Part shown: piece after piece, positions 34,755 to 46,653 of the stretch
Numbering within the stretch: position 1 is the first letter of the stretch
How the letters are laid out: the number at the start of each line of letters is the position of its first letter
From: Annulohypoxylon bovei var. microspora
Lineage: Eukaryota > Ascomycota > Sordariomycetes > Xylariales > Hypoxylaceae
Reading direction: 5' to 3'
NCBI GenBank assembly: GCA_022836615.1
Contig: MU405231.1
Coordinates: 186,001 to 250,000, forward strand
Length of the DNA stretch: 64,000 bases
Translations under genes and position numbers: made by a program
The notes under the pieces: generated by a model
What the model was told of the DNA's origin: nothing
What the model saw: the letters and a program-made list of their open reading frames with translations, nothing else
Databases searched by the model: none

Positions 34755-36840
34755 GCATAAGTACAAGTATGAGCATTATGATAGGGCTATGTCCGTCTAC
34801 TGAATGATGCGCTTGATGAGTATGTGAAGGGAATAGGACATGTCCGGTAAAGCAAGGAACGGGAGGGAAAAGTGTGCATGGTATGTGAGGATATATGAGG
34901 GAAAGGTGGGGATAGGGGTGTAAGAGAAAAGGAGGAGTTAGACTTGTTAATTTAAAGGCTGTCTACCTTGCCTTGATAAGTGCAGGCTTCAAGTTGTTCA
35001 CAGCCCGGAGGTTTTACAATGCGTGATTTGGGTTCTTAGGGACTACCGGACTCGCTATGACGATGTGGATGAACCCCTATTACAGAAGGCCACCTATTCC
35101 GAAGCTATTCCGAAGCTACCTAGGAACTCAGAATACCTAACAACTAGCAGATTTATGTAGTCCAATCCTACTACATACGTATTCGAGGATCGTTTTATTT
35201 ATTCCTAAATTATTCGATTTATTCGATTTAATCATGCTTCTCGGCGGTGTGACCTTGAATGGATAGACTTGTTGAACCTGGCTTACCAAACTCACCGATC
35301 AAGTCGTACGGGAAAAGCTTATTTAAACGTTGATAAGAAGGAGGTTGAAGGAAATATTAGACTATAATATATATTCTCGTGATATTATATTACAATGTTA
35401 TAGCTATGAAATTGGATACATTCGTAGATTCAAAATAACGAGAGGTTCGGTTAAAGAAGTTAACTAAACTAAGCTATGTAAAGAGAGGTATGGTATGCTT
35501 AACAGTTCAAGTTTACACCTCAAGACACTTCCATATTTTTTACCCCTTTTGTCATAGGACGCGTAGGTGACATTATCCAGTATTAGAAAATAACTTAGCT
35601 ATCTATAGTTACCTGACTAAAGCTGAAGCAAGAGGCTCTAGTTAAGAGTTGAGATATAGTAGCCTAGATCTAAAGACTAAGATGGTCTACACTCCTCTTA
35701 ACCTCCCACGGCTGGTAATTCAGTATCATGTCTTGGAAGTTCTATCACAAAAGAGGCTCAGGATGATCGAAGCCTAAGCTAAACTTACCTCGATATCCCT
35801 CTTTCCCCTTCTCCTCTCCTCTTTTAAGTGAGAAATTACACGTATAGGTACCTTCCTGAGATCAGTCACGTATACCTAGCGGCAACGTCCTCCCCATATC
35901 TACTATCTAGGAGTAGGAGCCTTTGGGTTTTGGCGGCATCACAGAGCGAAAGATAGTAGTAAGAGCCTCACTGGTACCTAGTATTATGATCCGATGACTA
36001 TCAACGCCTAGTCGCTTCTACGACTCCTGGGGGTAGCTAGAAGTTCTCCCGGAGAACTTCTCCGGTAGAAATACCCTACGTAGGTAGTCTCCACTCGTAT
36101 CCCTTGACACCCACTCCCTCTCCCTGACCAACCCCCCAGACCAACCTAACCCTCCCCAGCAACCTGTCTCTCGAAGCAACCTGAAGACGACCCAGCAACC
36201 ATTTGCAAACCGCATGAAGGCTTATAAGTAATGACAACTTGTAGGCTTTCAGCCTGCGGGCGATTGAAATAGCGCAATGGAAACATCTTCAAACCATGTT
36301 CAAATTAAGATAAAAAATGCTCCAATTAAAGTTTTGCCGTTTTCATCCCTGATTGACGCAGGTTCGAATCCGGGTCGAAGTAAGTTTTTTTTTTTGACCA
36401 TGGGATTTTGCCAGCCCCCTTTCGTCCCCTGTTGTTATGCGTAATAAAATATGGGGCTAAAAAGAAAAGTGAAGTCTTAAAAACAAATCAATTGCTTGAT
36501 AAAAGTCATGTGTCAATTGGAACGACAGATCGGGTTATAATGAATGTACTGAACTTCAATTCTGTTATCGCGTTAAAAATGGCAGTGAGTGAGCGGGGAG
36601 ATAAAAGGGGTTCGGGGCGGGGGCAAAATGAGATCCTCAGCATCTTCTCGCCAATTCACTTAGTTAGACCATAATAATTAGTTCTCGCAATAAATAGATC
36701 GCTTCAAAAATTCAATATATGTATTGTATCGCACGCAATGGTATTACTTAAAATGCCAATTCCTTAAATCCCCCCCCTTTTCTTTTCCCCTTTCCCAAAC
36801 TCGCTAAATCCAAGACCCCAAGCAAGATTACACATTACAA
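34755..36840. other. Intergenic, 2.1 kb, with a tRNA-like relic
   Basis: 3' flanks of the coiled-coil gene and the flavoprotein gene. AT-rich, with several TACCTA motifs. A tRNA-like element lies near 36264-36394. Frames of 65-88 codons are unsupported. Confidence 0.55.
36264..36394 (+). pseudogene. tRNA-like relic or Pol III element
   Basis: A perfect B-box GGTTCGAATCC at 36361-36371 is preceded by an A-box-like TAGCGCAATGG at 36270-36280 and followed by a run of ten T at 36385-36394 that would stop RNA polymerase III. The A-to-B spacing (about 81 bases) is longer than in a simple tRNA. I could not fold matching acceptor, D and T stems: two of five T-stem pairs fail. It therefore looks like a decayed tRNA or a SINE-type element, not a working tRNA. 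Confidence 0.4.
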
Positions 36841-38307
36841 TTACTGGTCGAATTCACCGGCGTAGAGGAGACCCCTCGGGTTCATCTCGTCCCAGACAGC
36901 CCTGGGGTCGAGCTCTCCCTCGCGCCTCGTCACCGTGGCGTTGGCGGCTAGTTCCCTGTCGGCCTCCTCGCGCGCGAGTTGCACTGCCTCTGCTGTTAGC
37001 TACCTAATCCAATCTCCCAAAACGGGGGAGTTAAAAAAAAACGGGAAGAAAATCTTACCGTGCAAGTAAACGGCGGTCCGCTTCCCCGTGAACAGCGCGT
37101 GCGGGACGTTCGTCACGTTGTCCGTGTTCGCGTCGCCGATGGCGTACACGCCGGGGATGTTAGTCGCGAGCCCCTTGGCGCCGTCGGCGGTCAGCCGGTC
37201 GCCATACAACGTCACGCCCATCTGGGCGCCGACGTCGCTCTTCTGCTCGTCGGGGAAGCTGGTGAAAAACGCGGCGCGCTGGACCGGCTCGCCCTCGGCG
37301 AAGTCCAGGCTGAACAGGTCATACTCAGGTGCCGTCGGCAGGCTGGGGTCGGCGGGCGGGTCGCCGCCGTCGCGCAGCCGGTTGACGCGCGTGATCGTGC
37401 GGTTGTCGATCGTCACGTTCTTGATCTGCAGGTACCGCTGCCACTCCGGGAAGCTTGCGTCCGCGGCCGTCCGCTGCTCCGCCGTGTCCGTGCCGTTGAC
37501 GAACGCGATGATGTCCGAGTTCAGCGTCGAGATCTCGCGCACCAGGCTGGCTGCCTCTTCAAGCGGGCCAAGGAGGCCGAGGGATTGGTCCTCGTGCTCG
37601 TGGCCCTGGCGGAGTTAGCGGTTGCGCTCACGTTATCCTCTACATCCGAACTCGAGTTCGATTTTGCGATTTATAAGATGCGGTAGGGGAGGGAGTAAAG
37701 GGCTTACATCACACCATGGACACCAAAAAATACCCTTGCCCCAGTTCTCCTTCAGCCCCGGGGTGTCGGGCAGGATGTCGCGCAGGCCGGTCGCCAGCAC
37801 GATTTTGCGCGCGCTGACGGTGCCGGCCGTGCCGTTGAGCCACGAGGTCGCAACGCTGAACTGGGTGTTGTTGTTCAACGCCTCGATGGCGGTGACCGTC
37901 CCGTTGACCGCGGTCACGGTCTCGTAGTGCGAGATCTGCTCCCGCGCGGCCCAGCGGTAGTATGCTGGCGTGACTCCTGCACAGGGTTAGTCGCGCGGAA
38001 GACTATTAGCCATCTATCTACCTTCCTATCTACATAGGGGGTTAGATAAATGGCTTATCGATGGAACCAACTCACCGTCGAAACCTAGCACATCGTGCAT
38101 ATGCCTGGTAGGTCCGTTGCGGTACTCTCCCGAGTCGATCAGCAGAACGTTCCTGCGCACACGGGCAAGACCGCTCAGCGCGCTTAGGCCGGACGGGCCA
38201 CCGCCGACGATGATGGCATCGTAGGTCGGTTCGTCGCGGGGTGCGATAGTTGCTGCCCCGACGAGGGACAGTAGCGGCAGGACGCCGAAAGCGAATGTGC
38301 TTTTCAT
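36841..38307 (-). CDS. Secreted thioredoxin-reductase-like FAD disulfide oxidoreductase
   Basis: A 399-residue flavoprotein in four exons: 38307-38076, 37976-37708, 37605-37059 and 36992-36841; introns 99, 102 and 66 bp. The N-terminus MKSTFAFGVLPLLSLVGA is a signal peptide. Next is the FAD-binding Rossmann motif IIVGGGPSGLSAL and IDSGE. The redox centre is WCPWCDG, with C163 and C166; the G comes from the next exon and the following GHEHEDQSLGLLG fits the family. The second FAD motif is GVYAIGDANTDNVTNVPHAL. Relatives include the GliT-type oxidases/reductases of fungal metabolite clusters and low-molecular-weight thioredoxin reductases; a secreted version with several NxT sites is unusual. 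Acceptor and electron source unknown. The last exon encodes EAVQLAREEADREL and ends before a TAA at 36841-36843. Confidence 0.9.
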
Positions 38308-41300
38308 GGTGGGTGGAATTAACTTGTATTTGAAGCCTCGACGCCTTGAACCCGACCTACACGTGCCACAGGTGACTATTAAAGATTGTCTATGTGAGGA
38401 ACTACATGGCGCGGAAGAGGTAGAGGCGAGGAAAGCGCCTGGTTATATAGCTACTAAAATTTTATCCTTCGTGTAGTGAGTCTACATACGGACAGACGAA
38501 AACGGGCTCCCGGACATAGTATTCGCGTGGCCCCTGACAGATGATCCCTACCATATTATTCCCAAGCTTCCCAAGAATGGTAAGACAGACAGGACTCTAG
38601 CAGGTATGGGTCACTTGGCGGATCACGACATCTCGCGTTCCCCGTACTACGAGATTCGGTAGTCATGGGTAAGATTTCCCAAAGTTGGCTTGGTCTCTTT
38701 GCTCAGCTCGCCATAGACTCTAGCTATTTAATGCCTTGCCGATCCGTGCATCATTAGGTTGCTTTAATTATGTAACCCGCACAGCCCGCGTTCGAGTTGC
38801 ATATGTATAGCGACGTAAGAGATTTCTTGATCGATAAAAAGAAAACAAAACTTGTTCGTATGCATTTTGATATGTGACAGAATGACGCCTATTACCTCAT
38901 AGAATATGAGATGACCTTACACATCATCAATACAAGATGATAGATTCCAATACTTAGTGAGATCGTCAGTATTATCGTTTGTTGGTGATGTTTCCGCCAT
39001 GTTGCCGTTTTCCGTTAATTGATCTTTTTTCCTTCTTGTTCTACTAAGCTCAGGTACAAGACCAATACGAACCGTAAGATTCTTCCAAGGATACCCCAAT
39101 TTATTAGAGATTGCCTCAAACGGCAATCGCTAAAAGACGCCAGCGGAGCCAGCCGTCTTGGCACCAACCCTAAATACCTGATACGCTAACCTATTTAAAA
39201 GATTCAGCAGCTCGATTTATCAATAGAAGGAGTCCCGTCCACTGACCGCATCACCACAGATGTTTGTGTCCGAGACTCGAATGCTACCTGTGACTGAAGC
39301 ATGCGGCGTATCGGATCAACTGACAGCTGAGATGAACGCCCGGCTTCGGTTGGCCGAATAGGACTAAATTAACTATTGACTCGGTCTTTTTGCTTCTGCA
39401 TTAACTCGCTATCCACTGTCCTAAGTAGAACATACCGGTACCTAAAAGATTTTAGTGCGAGGATCCTTGGCATCCTCCGACCAAGCGCTGATTCCTTTCT
39501 CCGCCAACGCGCCCGAGAAAGGCAGGTAGAAATCTAGCAACAAATAATAGGATCGAATTGCACGATATCGTCATTTCTTCATTTTGTGGATATTTATGCA
39601 TTTTTGATCTTTTTTTATTCTGCTTGTTTCAGATGATTGCCGTCACTAGCAACCCCCTGCTGATGTTCATGATGTTACACAGCTCTGGTGTTTCCCCGTC
39701 GATAATCTTATTAAAACTTCCGATTACTAAGCTGTCACACTCCCCCCTATTCAATCCGGACCACATAACATGATGAGATTTCGAGGCCTCTTTCGAAATA
39801 ATTTCTCAGCCAAGTGATATTTACCTGGTTAACATGTATATTCAGAGCTCCTCGCGAGACACCGTTTTTAACCCCTTCCTCTCATATCTATTAAGGGCAT
39901 CCCAAATAGCACACAGGGGGATATTAAGGGGCCACGTTCTCTAAGATGCTCATATATTAGCTTGACTATTTGTTTACCTTGGTGAAACGTATAAGATATT
40001 ATTGCAGTGGAGTAAAAGGAGAGGAAAAACATTAAGAAATGTTGTGCAATGCTAACGCCCAGGCATTCATCAAAAATGAGAATAAAAAAATAACGAAAAG
40101 AGTATGGGATATAAGGTAAGAAGAGAAATGAAGTTATAAAATGGAAGTGGGAAAGGGTAAAAGGTGAAAAAAAGGTAGTTGGTTGGTATAGGTATGTAAA
40201 AGATGAATAAAAAGATTGGGTATTCTGTTGAAGAACAATCCGCGGACCGATAGTCATACGCATAGTCAGATGGCTATTTTGTGGGATTTTTCAGCACCAG
40301 TTGGATTTTGAACGCACGAGGATTCGAACCATTGTCCTCGCGGGGAACCCAGCCCCCTTTATTTAAGTAAGTTGCTGGTCAGACCACTTGACCAACTGTC
40401 CTGTTCTTAAAAACCTGGGTATTATTTTGGTATATAAGGGTTACTATGGGAAACGAGGAAGAGTAGGATGGTCGGGGACGAATATGACACGTCTATGCTT
40501 GCTTGATACCTCACGTCACTCATCGCCTGAGGACAACACAAGCTAACTGTCACATGAAGTTACGGTAGGTAGGATATGTTAATAGATACCTAGACTGTGC
40601 ACTCAACGTACCTCTTAGCCAACATGCCGTGTCTACCTATGCTAGCTTCTTAGTCCTACCTACGACCTAGTTTGAAGCCTCCATAGACCTGCATTCTGCA
40701 TTCCCATATATGCACCTCCTATTCTACCTATCTAAAGGAGGCTACATGGTAGAAATGTCATATTTAATATTCGACCATACGTTTATTCGGTTACAACGAA
40801 GGTATACAATGAAATTATATTTAGGATACGCGAAGCACAGTTAAGCATCAAATAACTGAAAATTACAGAATACGACGCTTCACTACGAATGTAAACCAAG
40901 TCAAGCATTGATTATGAGACGTGTATGTTCCCTAACATCGAGATGATTACTGTCGACCGTCTCTGAAGGGTACGAAGACCATTTTAGTAAATATATACGC
41001 GAGGACCATTTAAGAATTATTGTAACGAAGCTGACCTCATCAGCAAATCTTATATCTCATTTATTTACATCCACCATCTCATATCCACGTTAATTTGTGT
41101 CTGAGCACATCTCATAGAGAAGATGGGTACGTGATTCATTGCGGGGAAGAAACATGGCTACCTGGAAATGCTGTAGACAACCCTAAACGCCACTGTCATC
41201 CGCTCTACCGACCGAAAGCAATGTATCCATGTCGATCCTCGCGACATCTGCCAACTCCAAGACCCATGCAAAGCTGACGTAGAAAAGTGGGGTATCTGTT

Positions 41301-41387
41301 AGAGAACAAAGGAGAGAAATGAGAAGAAATAGGAGATTATTGCTGCCAGCCGTTCATGTTGCCCATATAGTAGCCTATCGGAGCGCC
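38308..41387. other. Intergenic, 3.1 kb, with a tRNA-like relic
   Basis: Between the flavoprotein promoter and the 3' end of the zinc-finger gene. A 131-codon minus-strand frame at 39868-40263 is Phe/Tyr/Ser-rich low complexity and unlikely to be real. A tRNA-like element occurs at 40310-40401. No other gene seen. Confidence 0.55.
40310..40401 (-). pseudogene. tRNA-like relic
   Basis: On the minus strand the A-box TGGTCAAGTGG and a perfect D-stem (GGTC...GACC) are followed about 60 bases later by the B-box GGTTCGAATCC (40330-40320). The T stem and acceptor stem do not pair properly, the anticodon loop is not clear, and no T-run follows within 40 bases. I call it a degenerate tRNA. A working tRNA with an intron (perhaps Leu) is possible but less likely. 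Confidence 0.4.
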
Positions 41388-43487
41388 CTATGCTGCCGAA
41401 GACGAATCGCGGGCCGCAGCATTGCCTAGCTGGACAAGCCGAGAGTTCATTTCGGCTATCTGCTGCATCATAGCCATGCTCTGCCGGCGCTGGGCGTTGA
41501 GCTCGTCGCGGAGGCTCACGTTCTCCACCTGTAGTCGCTTAACTTCATCGCGAAGGTCCGTATCCGGTTTCCGCTTGTCGCCGATCTTTTCAGGAGACGC
41601 GATGGCCTGGAGCGTCGGTGTGCTCTCCTCTTGCTCGTCCTCGGGGGACGGTGCTGTAGGAATAGAGTTGACGTCGCTCGGCGTGTGCACTCTGCGTAGG
41701 TGTTCGTTTAAGTTCTCCATGCGCGAGAAACCCTTGCCTTCGTGCCGCTTACAGTTGCCGTGCGGGCAGTTCAGAGGGTTCCTGGGACCTCCATGCTTGT
41801 TGTGAACTTCGCGTTCGTGTCGCAAGAGCCCGCCGGAGTACGTAAATCCAGCTAACTTCTCGCATTCCATGGCCGAGCATTTGTATGGTCTGTCATGCTT
41901 GTCCATGTGCTTGCTAATAGAATAGTTAGCGCGAGTTGCTTTATGAAAGGGCTGCTACTCACCCCCATTCGCACTTTCGGGGAAACGTCCTGACTTGCTC
42001 GGAACAACCAGGGAATGTACAACAGAATAACCCATCCCGATTCTTCGTCTCTATGCGCTCTGGTTTCGGTATAGATCCTAGGCGCGGTGGACGGCTGTTA
42101 TCGGGCTTCGATGGCGTAGCAAGACTTTCAGGAGGGCTAAGAGGCTCAAGAAGGTTGGGCGAATTCAAGTCGGTGGAGTTGGGTGAGGGGGGTATGAGAG
42201 TCGCATTATCGGCTCCATCATACGCCATATAATGCACTGGCGGCACGGGAGAGTATCGTACAGAACGATTGTCTCCATCTTCTTGATCGCCGCTATCAAG
42301 ACCAGAGGGATACGGATCGGAGGATATTATGTCGCGGCTTTTATACACGACACTCATTTTGAAGAAATAACCCGGAAGTTGTTTGTTGTACTTCCGGGTA
42401 GCGTTAAATGCCTGCAGGAACTCGAGCCGTACTCTGTCGTTGAACCGATCCTTTTGGGAAAGGCTATACTGTCGACAGATACCAGGTTCTTCGACAGGAC
42501 GGGCTATTACGACTCGGTAATCGATAGCGTGACCCTCGAAGATCTTTCGTATGGCTTCGTCGTGTGCCTCGACATATAATTCACCTAATGCGAAAGAGAG
42601 AGAGGTTAGCAGCCCGAAGGTTGAACTGTCGCACTGGCGCACGATTGGACTAGAGGTAGCTGAGGGAGCTGAACCACAACGATGCGCCACAGTCTTTTTA
42701 ACTTTTAAGGCGTCCCGCGCAGATGGAATTATGCACGGACCATTAAATAAATAAGTTGACGTGATTTGCTAGGATAAATGTAGCTAGCGTAAGTCATGCA
42801 AGTAAAGGGTAGGGGTGCAATAAGGCTTCGGGGTATAAAAAAAAAGAAAAAAGGGAAAAAAGAAAAAGAAGAATACAACGTTAATTTACCAGGTTCGTCT
42901 TCAGCTGGCCACACCTCGACCGCATATGTCCAGCTTGAACTACGAAGATTTGCTTCGCAGGGCACATTTATGTCTCGGGAACCTAATACGTTTTATATCA
43001 GCATGTATTTCAGGCAGAAATGGTCGCTGCCCGGCGTGAGGCGGAGTCACAATTAATTACGCAGGCTGAAGCGTGACTCACTATTGACTACTCGGTCATT
43101 CACCATCAAGACAGGCACTGGTGATCCATATTGCTCATAGCACCCCTGATATTCTCGAGCTACCATAACCTGAGATGACTCCGCCGGGATAGATGAACTA
43201 GGGCGTAAAAGAAACGATGAATCTTCGGGCTGTGGCTCGAGGCCTATCCGGTGGCTCGGGCATGCCTCGGGTTGATTTGTGCTCCAGCCTCCGACATCTG
43301 CTAATAGAGGATCTCGCGGCTGGTTCAAGACTTGCGACAACGCATCTATATCCATTCGACCCCAGTTATTCATCCCGGAGTCGATAAGATCCTCGGTGAT
43401 TCCTTCCATCGGATCTATCGAGAGATCCATGTTGAACGTATCTTGATCACATCCCATGTGCGGAGCCCAGTTAAACTGGCTATCCAT
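41388..43487 (-). CDS. C2H2 zinc-finger transcription factor
   Basis: A 594-residue regulator in four exons: 43487-43061, 42982-42890, 42701-41963 and 41913-41388; introns 78, 188 and 49 bp. Three C2H2 fingers sit near the C-terminus. Finger 1 has C401, C406, H422 and H426 and is split by the last intron; finger 2 has C432, C437, H452 and H457; finger 3 has C469, C474, H491 and H496. They are followed by a short leucine-rich coiled coil (KRLQVENVSLRDELNAQRR), which may dimerise. The N-terminal 140 residues are acidic and polar, as in activation regions. The second intron is pyrimidine-rich and its AAAG acceptor is chosen because it keeps the frame (EDEP to VKKTVAHRCG), so that junction is the least certain. 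Targets are unknown. Confidence 0.82.
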
Positions 43488-44933
43488 GGTTGCTAGCCTA
43501 ATTTTGTCTGCATATGTCAGTCATCGCTTTTTTAAAAAGATATTTACACGTGATGCACATAGAATGTGTAATGTGGTATTTCTGGTGGCAAGACGATGAG
43601 GCGTGTATAAAATGGTATTCAATCAAGGACTTACCATTAGAGAGACAATTTCATTGCACCTAAAGATGCCAGATAAAGATCCATGGATGGTGGATGTTAC
43701 ATTCGGTAGCTAAGCACTGCTAGCTGGTTAAAACTAGGAAAATAATGTTTTCATATTAGGTTATACAGAAAGAATTTGCTTTGGGAACAGAAAGGAAGGG
43801 TAGTTTCAAATAAAAAGGGCATGGTGTTTAGACCTCGCTGGTGGAAGAAACACGCCTTCGGATATACGACTTGGGTGAGTCGAAGGATAGAACGATTAGT
43901 ACCTAGGTAGGTAGAGAATAAGAAATAACCAATTTTAGCAGCCGGCATTCAGTTGAGTATGTTAGCTGGGTGGATTAATCACAGTTTACTTATGCTATTG
44001 ACTTTCAGATTTCAAGATGAGTTGCAAGTACTATCCATGGACTTTGAGAGGGGGGAAAGCTCTCATATATATGGGCAAGTGTTTATGAACCATACGAGAT
44101 ATGACAGCTTATTACGTCGACAGAAAAAAAAGGAGTATGTACATACGCGATGCTTCTTGTTTAGACTCAATTAGCTTTATTTTAATCGATGTACCTGTCG
44201 TCGGTATCGCCGTCGATTTAGCTTGTAGTATAATGATGGAAAAAGCGCCTTAGTAACAACAAGATATGTACTTAGGTTGATAATTAAGTATGTCTAAGTT
44301 TCGAGTCTTTGGAATTACCGCGTCTTGCCTTATAAACATACGGGGGCGGTCAAAGAAAAATGCCTTGAAATCGAGAACACACCAAGGGTCTCGAGATATT
44401 TCTTAGGCATCCTCGATCATGTCTTAACCTAGAAAACTTGACCCTCGATTTCGTAACATAATGAAACACCGAAGCTTAAAATTCTAGAATGCTCTTATTT
44501 GATCGATTATAATAAATTTAAAGACCCTTCGTATATTGTATGAACAAACTGGTCTTACATCTTGGAACGGCACACTTTTACATAAATAAGTACCTAGTTA
44601 AGTAATGGTACTTAGTGAATTTCGAACTGTGATGCTTTGCTTAATTATAATAACAAGTAATATTCGCGTGTATATTCATATGTGGAAATCATTGCGAAAT
44701 GGCGATAATTAGTTATACATAGGTACATAGGTATGAACTGTAGGGCGGAATATTACGTAAGGCTTCACTTATAAACCTGGTACATTAGCGGCGGCAACGG
44801 CCCACATCAGCCCTACAACGTTGGAATGATAGGTGGGCCCTCCCTTACCTCATCCATGAGCATACCTATCTAGTACCAACCTCCCAAATACACATTCTTA
44901 CATTCATCTCAATCGTTGTCCAAAGTTCTCATC
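43488..44933. other. Intergenic, 1.4 kb
   Basis: Divergent region between the zinc-finger gene and the methyltransferase gene. AT-rich, with a TACCTAGGTAGG motif near 43900. Frames of 65-73 codons are unsupported. Confidence 0.6.
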
Positions 44934-45854
44934 ATGTCGCCCTCTGACAACAAGCACGAGCCTAATATTACAGCACCACAGATTAACTCAAACCCCCAGC
45001 TACAATCTTATTATCAATCCCTCGAGTCTCGACTGGGGTACAGATTTCTTTTGGGCGGCACGAGGCACTTCGGTTACTGGAAACATGACACTTACTGGCC
45101 CTTCCCCCTCTCGAGGGGTCTACGTTCTATGGAGGATAAACTAGCCGAGGCAATTGCACTGCCGCCTGATTCCCAGGTGCTTGATGCTGGCTGTGGTGTA
45201 GGCCACGTAGCCCTTCGTATGGCGACAACCCATGGACTGCGCATAGAGGCTATAGATATCGTGGACCATCATGTCGCCAAGGCTCGGCGGAACGTAGAGC
45301 GGTCAAGTTTGCCACAAGGCGTGGTCAGAGTACGCAAGATGGATTACCATCACTTGGAATCTTTCGCCACAGAATCTCTTGACGGTATTTATACAATGGA
45401 GACATTTGTACACGCTACCAATCCCAAGGCGGTTCTAGCCGGCTTCTATCGCATCCTGCGCCCAGGCGGCCACCTCGCTCAGTTCGAGTATGATCACAAC
45501 ACGCTTGAGACAGCGCCCCAGGACATTGCCGCTTCCATGGTGAAAGTTAACAAGTATGCCGCTATGCCCACCAACGCCATATCGCACCCGGGGTTTTTCA
45601 AACAGATGTTAGAAGACGCAGGATTTGAGAATATCGTCGTCCGCGACTACTCGGAAAATATCCGCCCAATGACACGACTCTTCTTCCTTCTGGCAGTAAT
45701 CCCGTATTTCTTCATTCGCATATTCAAACTCGAGCGTTTCTTTATCAACACAGTTGCTGGAGTGGGATCATATAAGGGACGTGGTCACTGGCATTATGTA
45801 GCCATTTCCGCCACAAAACCCGGGGGTTCAATTGAAGCATCAAAATCCAAATGA
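44934..45854 (+). CDS. SAM-dependent methyltransferase, Erg6/SMT-like class I
   Basis: An intronless 306-residue methyltransferase. I start at the ATG of MSPSDNKHEP; the frame opens 18 bases earlier only with TTG. Motif I, VLDAGCGVG, lies at residues 82-90, followed by IEAIDIVDHHVAKAR and later FYRILRPGGHLAQFEYD, the standard class I core. Upstream segments (FLLGGTRHFGYWK) and the fold resemble sterol 24-C-methyltransferases, but it is about 70 residues shorter than Erg6, and the C-terminus has a hydrophobic stretch LFFLLAVIPYFFIRIF that may attach it to a membrane. It is probably a lipid or small-molecule methyltransferase and not the housekeeping Erg6. It stands alone, with gene-poor DNA on both sides. 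Confidence 0.9.
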   Translation: MSPSDNKHEPNITAPQINSNPQLQSYYQSLESRLGYRFLLGGTRHFGYWKHDTYWPFPLSRGLRSMEDKLAEAIALPPDSQVLDAGCGVGHVALRMATTHGLRIEAIDIVDHHVAKARRNVERSSLPQGVVRVRKMDYHHLESFATESLDGIYTMETFVHATNPKAVLAGFYRILRPGGHLAQFEYDHNTLETAPQDIAASMVKVNKYAAMPTNAISHPGFFKQMLEDAGFENIVVRDYSENIRPMTRLFFLLAVIPYFFIRIFKLERFFINTVAGVGSYKGRGHWHYVAISATKPGGSIEASKSK

Positions 45855-45990
45855 ATCAAATTTATTTAATATTTACCATCTATTAAATGATTATTTCGTA
45901 CTTCAGGAGGCTGAATGTGGGCTCTAAATAATTATCAATAAAGGGGACTTTGTGTAATTCCAATATATATGAGTGACACTATCCCGCTTT

Positions 45991-46017
45991 AAAGGGGGCT
46001 TGTGTAACACCCCCTTT
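45991..46017. repeat. Inverted repeat (8-bp stem hairpin)
   Basis: AAAGGGGG at 45991-45998 pairs perfectly with CCCCCTTT at 46010-46017 across an 11-base loop, and six T follow. In a fungus this is more likely part of a repeat element than a transcription terminator. Confidence 0.6.
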
Positions 46018-46431
46018 TTTATAGGTGACTAATACTAGGGGTAAAGCACATTAGGGTTATTAAACACTACCCTAACGTGTCTAATGTTTATATATAACGT
46101 TGTGGCGTTTTATATACCACCATTAGGCTTGCTTCATCTCTTACAAGGTGTATTATCTTCCAAGTGGCGTGGATTGTTGAGAATCTCTGTCGCTAGGGAA
46201 GAACGCTGTCACTGTCGCTAACAAAGAGCTCATATATCGAACAATAGACTTTTGTGTAAATAGAACAATGCTTAACTGGGAATATTGAGCCATATCAGCT
46301 ATCACTGCCTTCCATTTAACCTAGTATATAATACCCTGCTGTCAGCACTTACTGAAGCACCGCTAGTTACATGTATAGGAGCGCTTCAATTACTAATGTT
46401 ATAGCAGGACTGTCAAACTTGACCTTTCAAT

Positions 46432-46653
46432 ATGGTAGACCTAGATTTTATCTTCCTCATCCCCCAGTTCTTATTCGGATGGACTTTGGCCCTCGCCCTT
46501 TTCGTACTCTGCACCTTTTGGGATGAATTTCGGGATTTATTCATATGGCTTGCGTACATGTATCTCGTTCTAGCCTGCGCATTGCTCCTATTTATTATAC
46601 ACCCTGCATTGTTTATATGCATTTTCCTACTCGTTATTTATAAGTTCTCTTGA
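46432..46653 (+). CDS. Possible small hydrophobic membrane protein (doubtful)
   Basis: A 73-codon frame from an ATG, almost wholly hydrophobic (for example FIFLIPQFLFGWTLALALF, then LAYMYLVLACALLLF), which would form two or three membrane helices. AT-rich DNA easily produces such frames, and I see no family resemblance or splice evidence. It is listed only because the frame is uninterrupted and starts with ATG. Confidence 0.2.
   Translation: MVDLDFIFLIPQFLFGWTLALALFVLCTFWDEFRDLFIWLAYMYLVLACALLLFIIHPALFICIFLLVIYKFS

Noticed and set aside
39868..40263. 131-codon Phe/Tyr/Ser-rich minus-strand frame
   Set aside because: Low complexity from an A/G-rich tract on the other strand; no family resemblance and no supporting splice or start signals.
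46051..46075. Internal telomere tract
   Set aside because: Only one hexamer in each orientation, too few to be a telomere repeat array.
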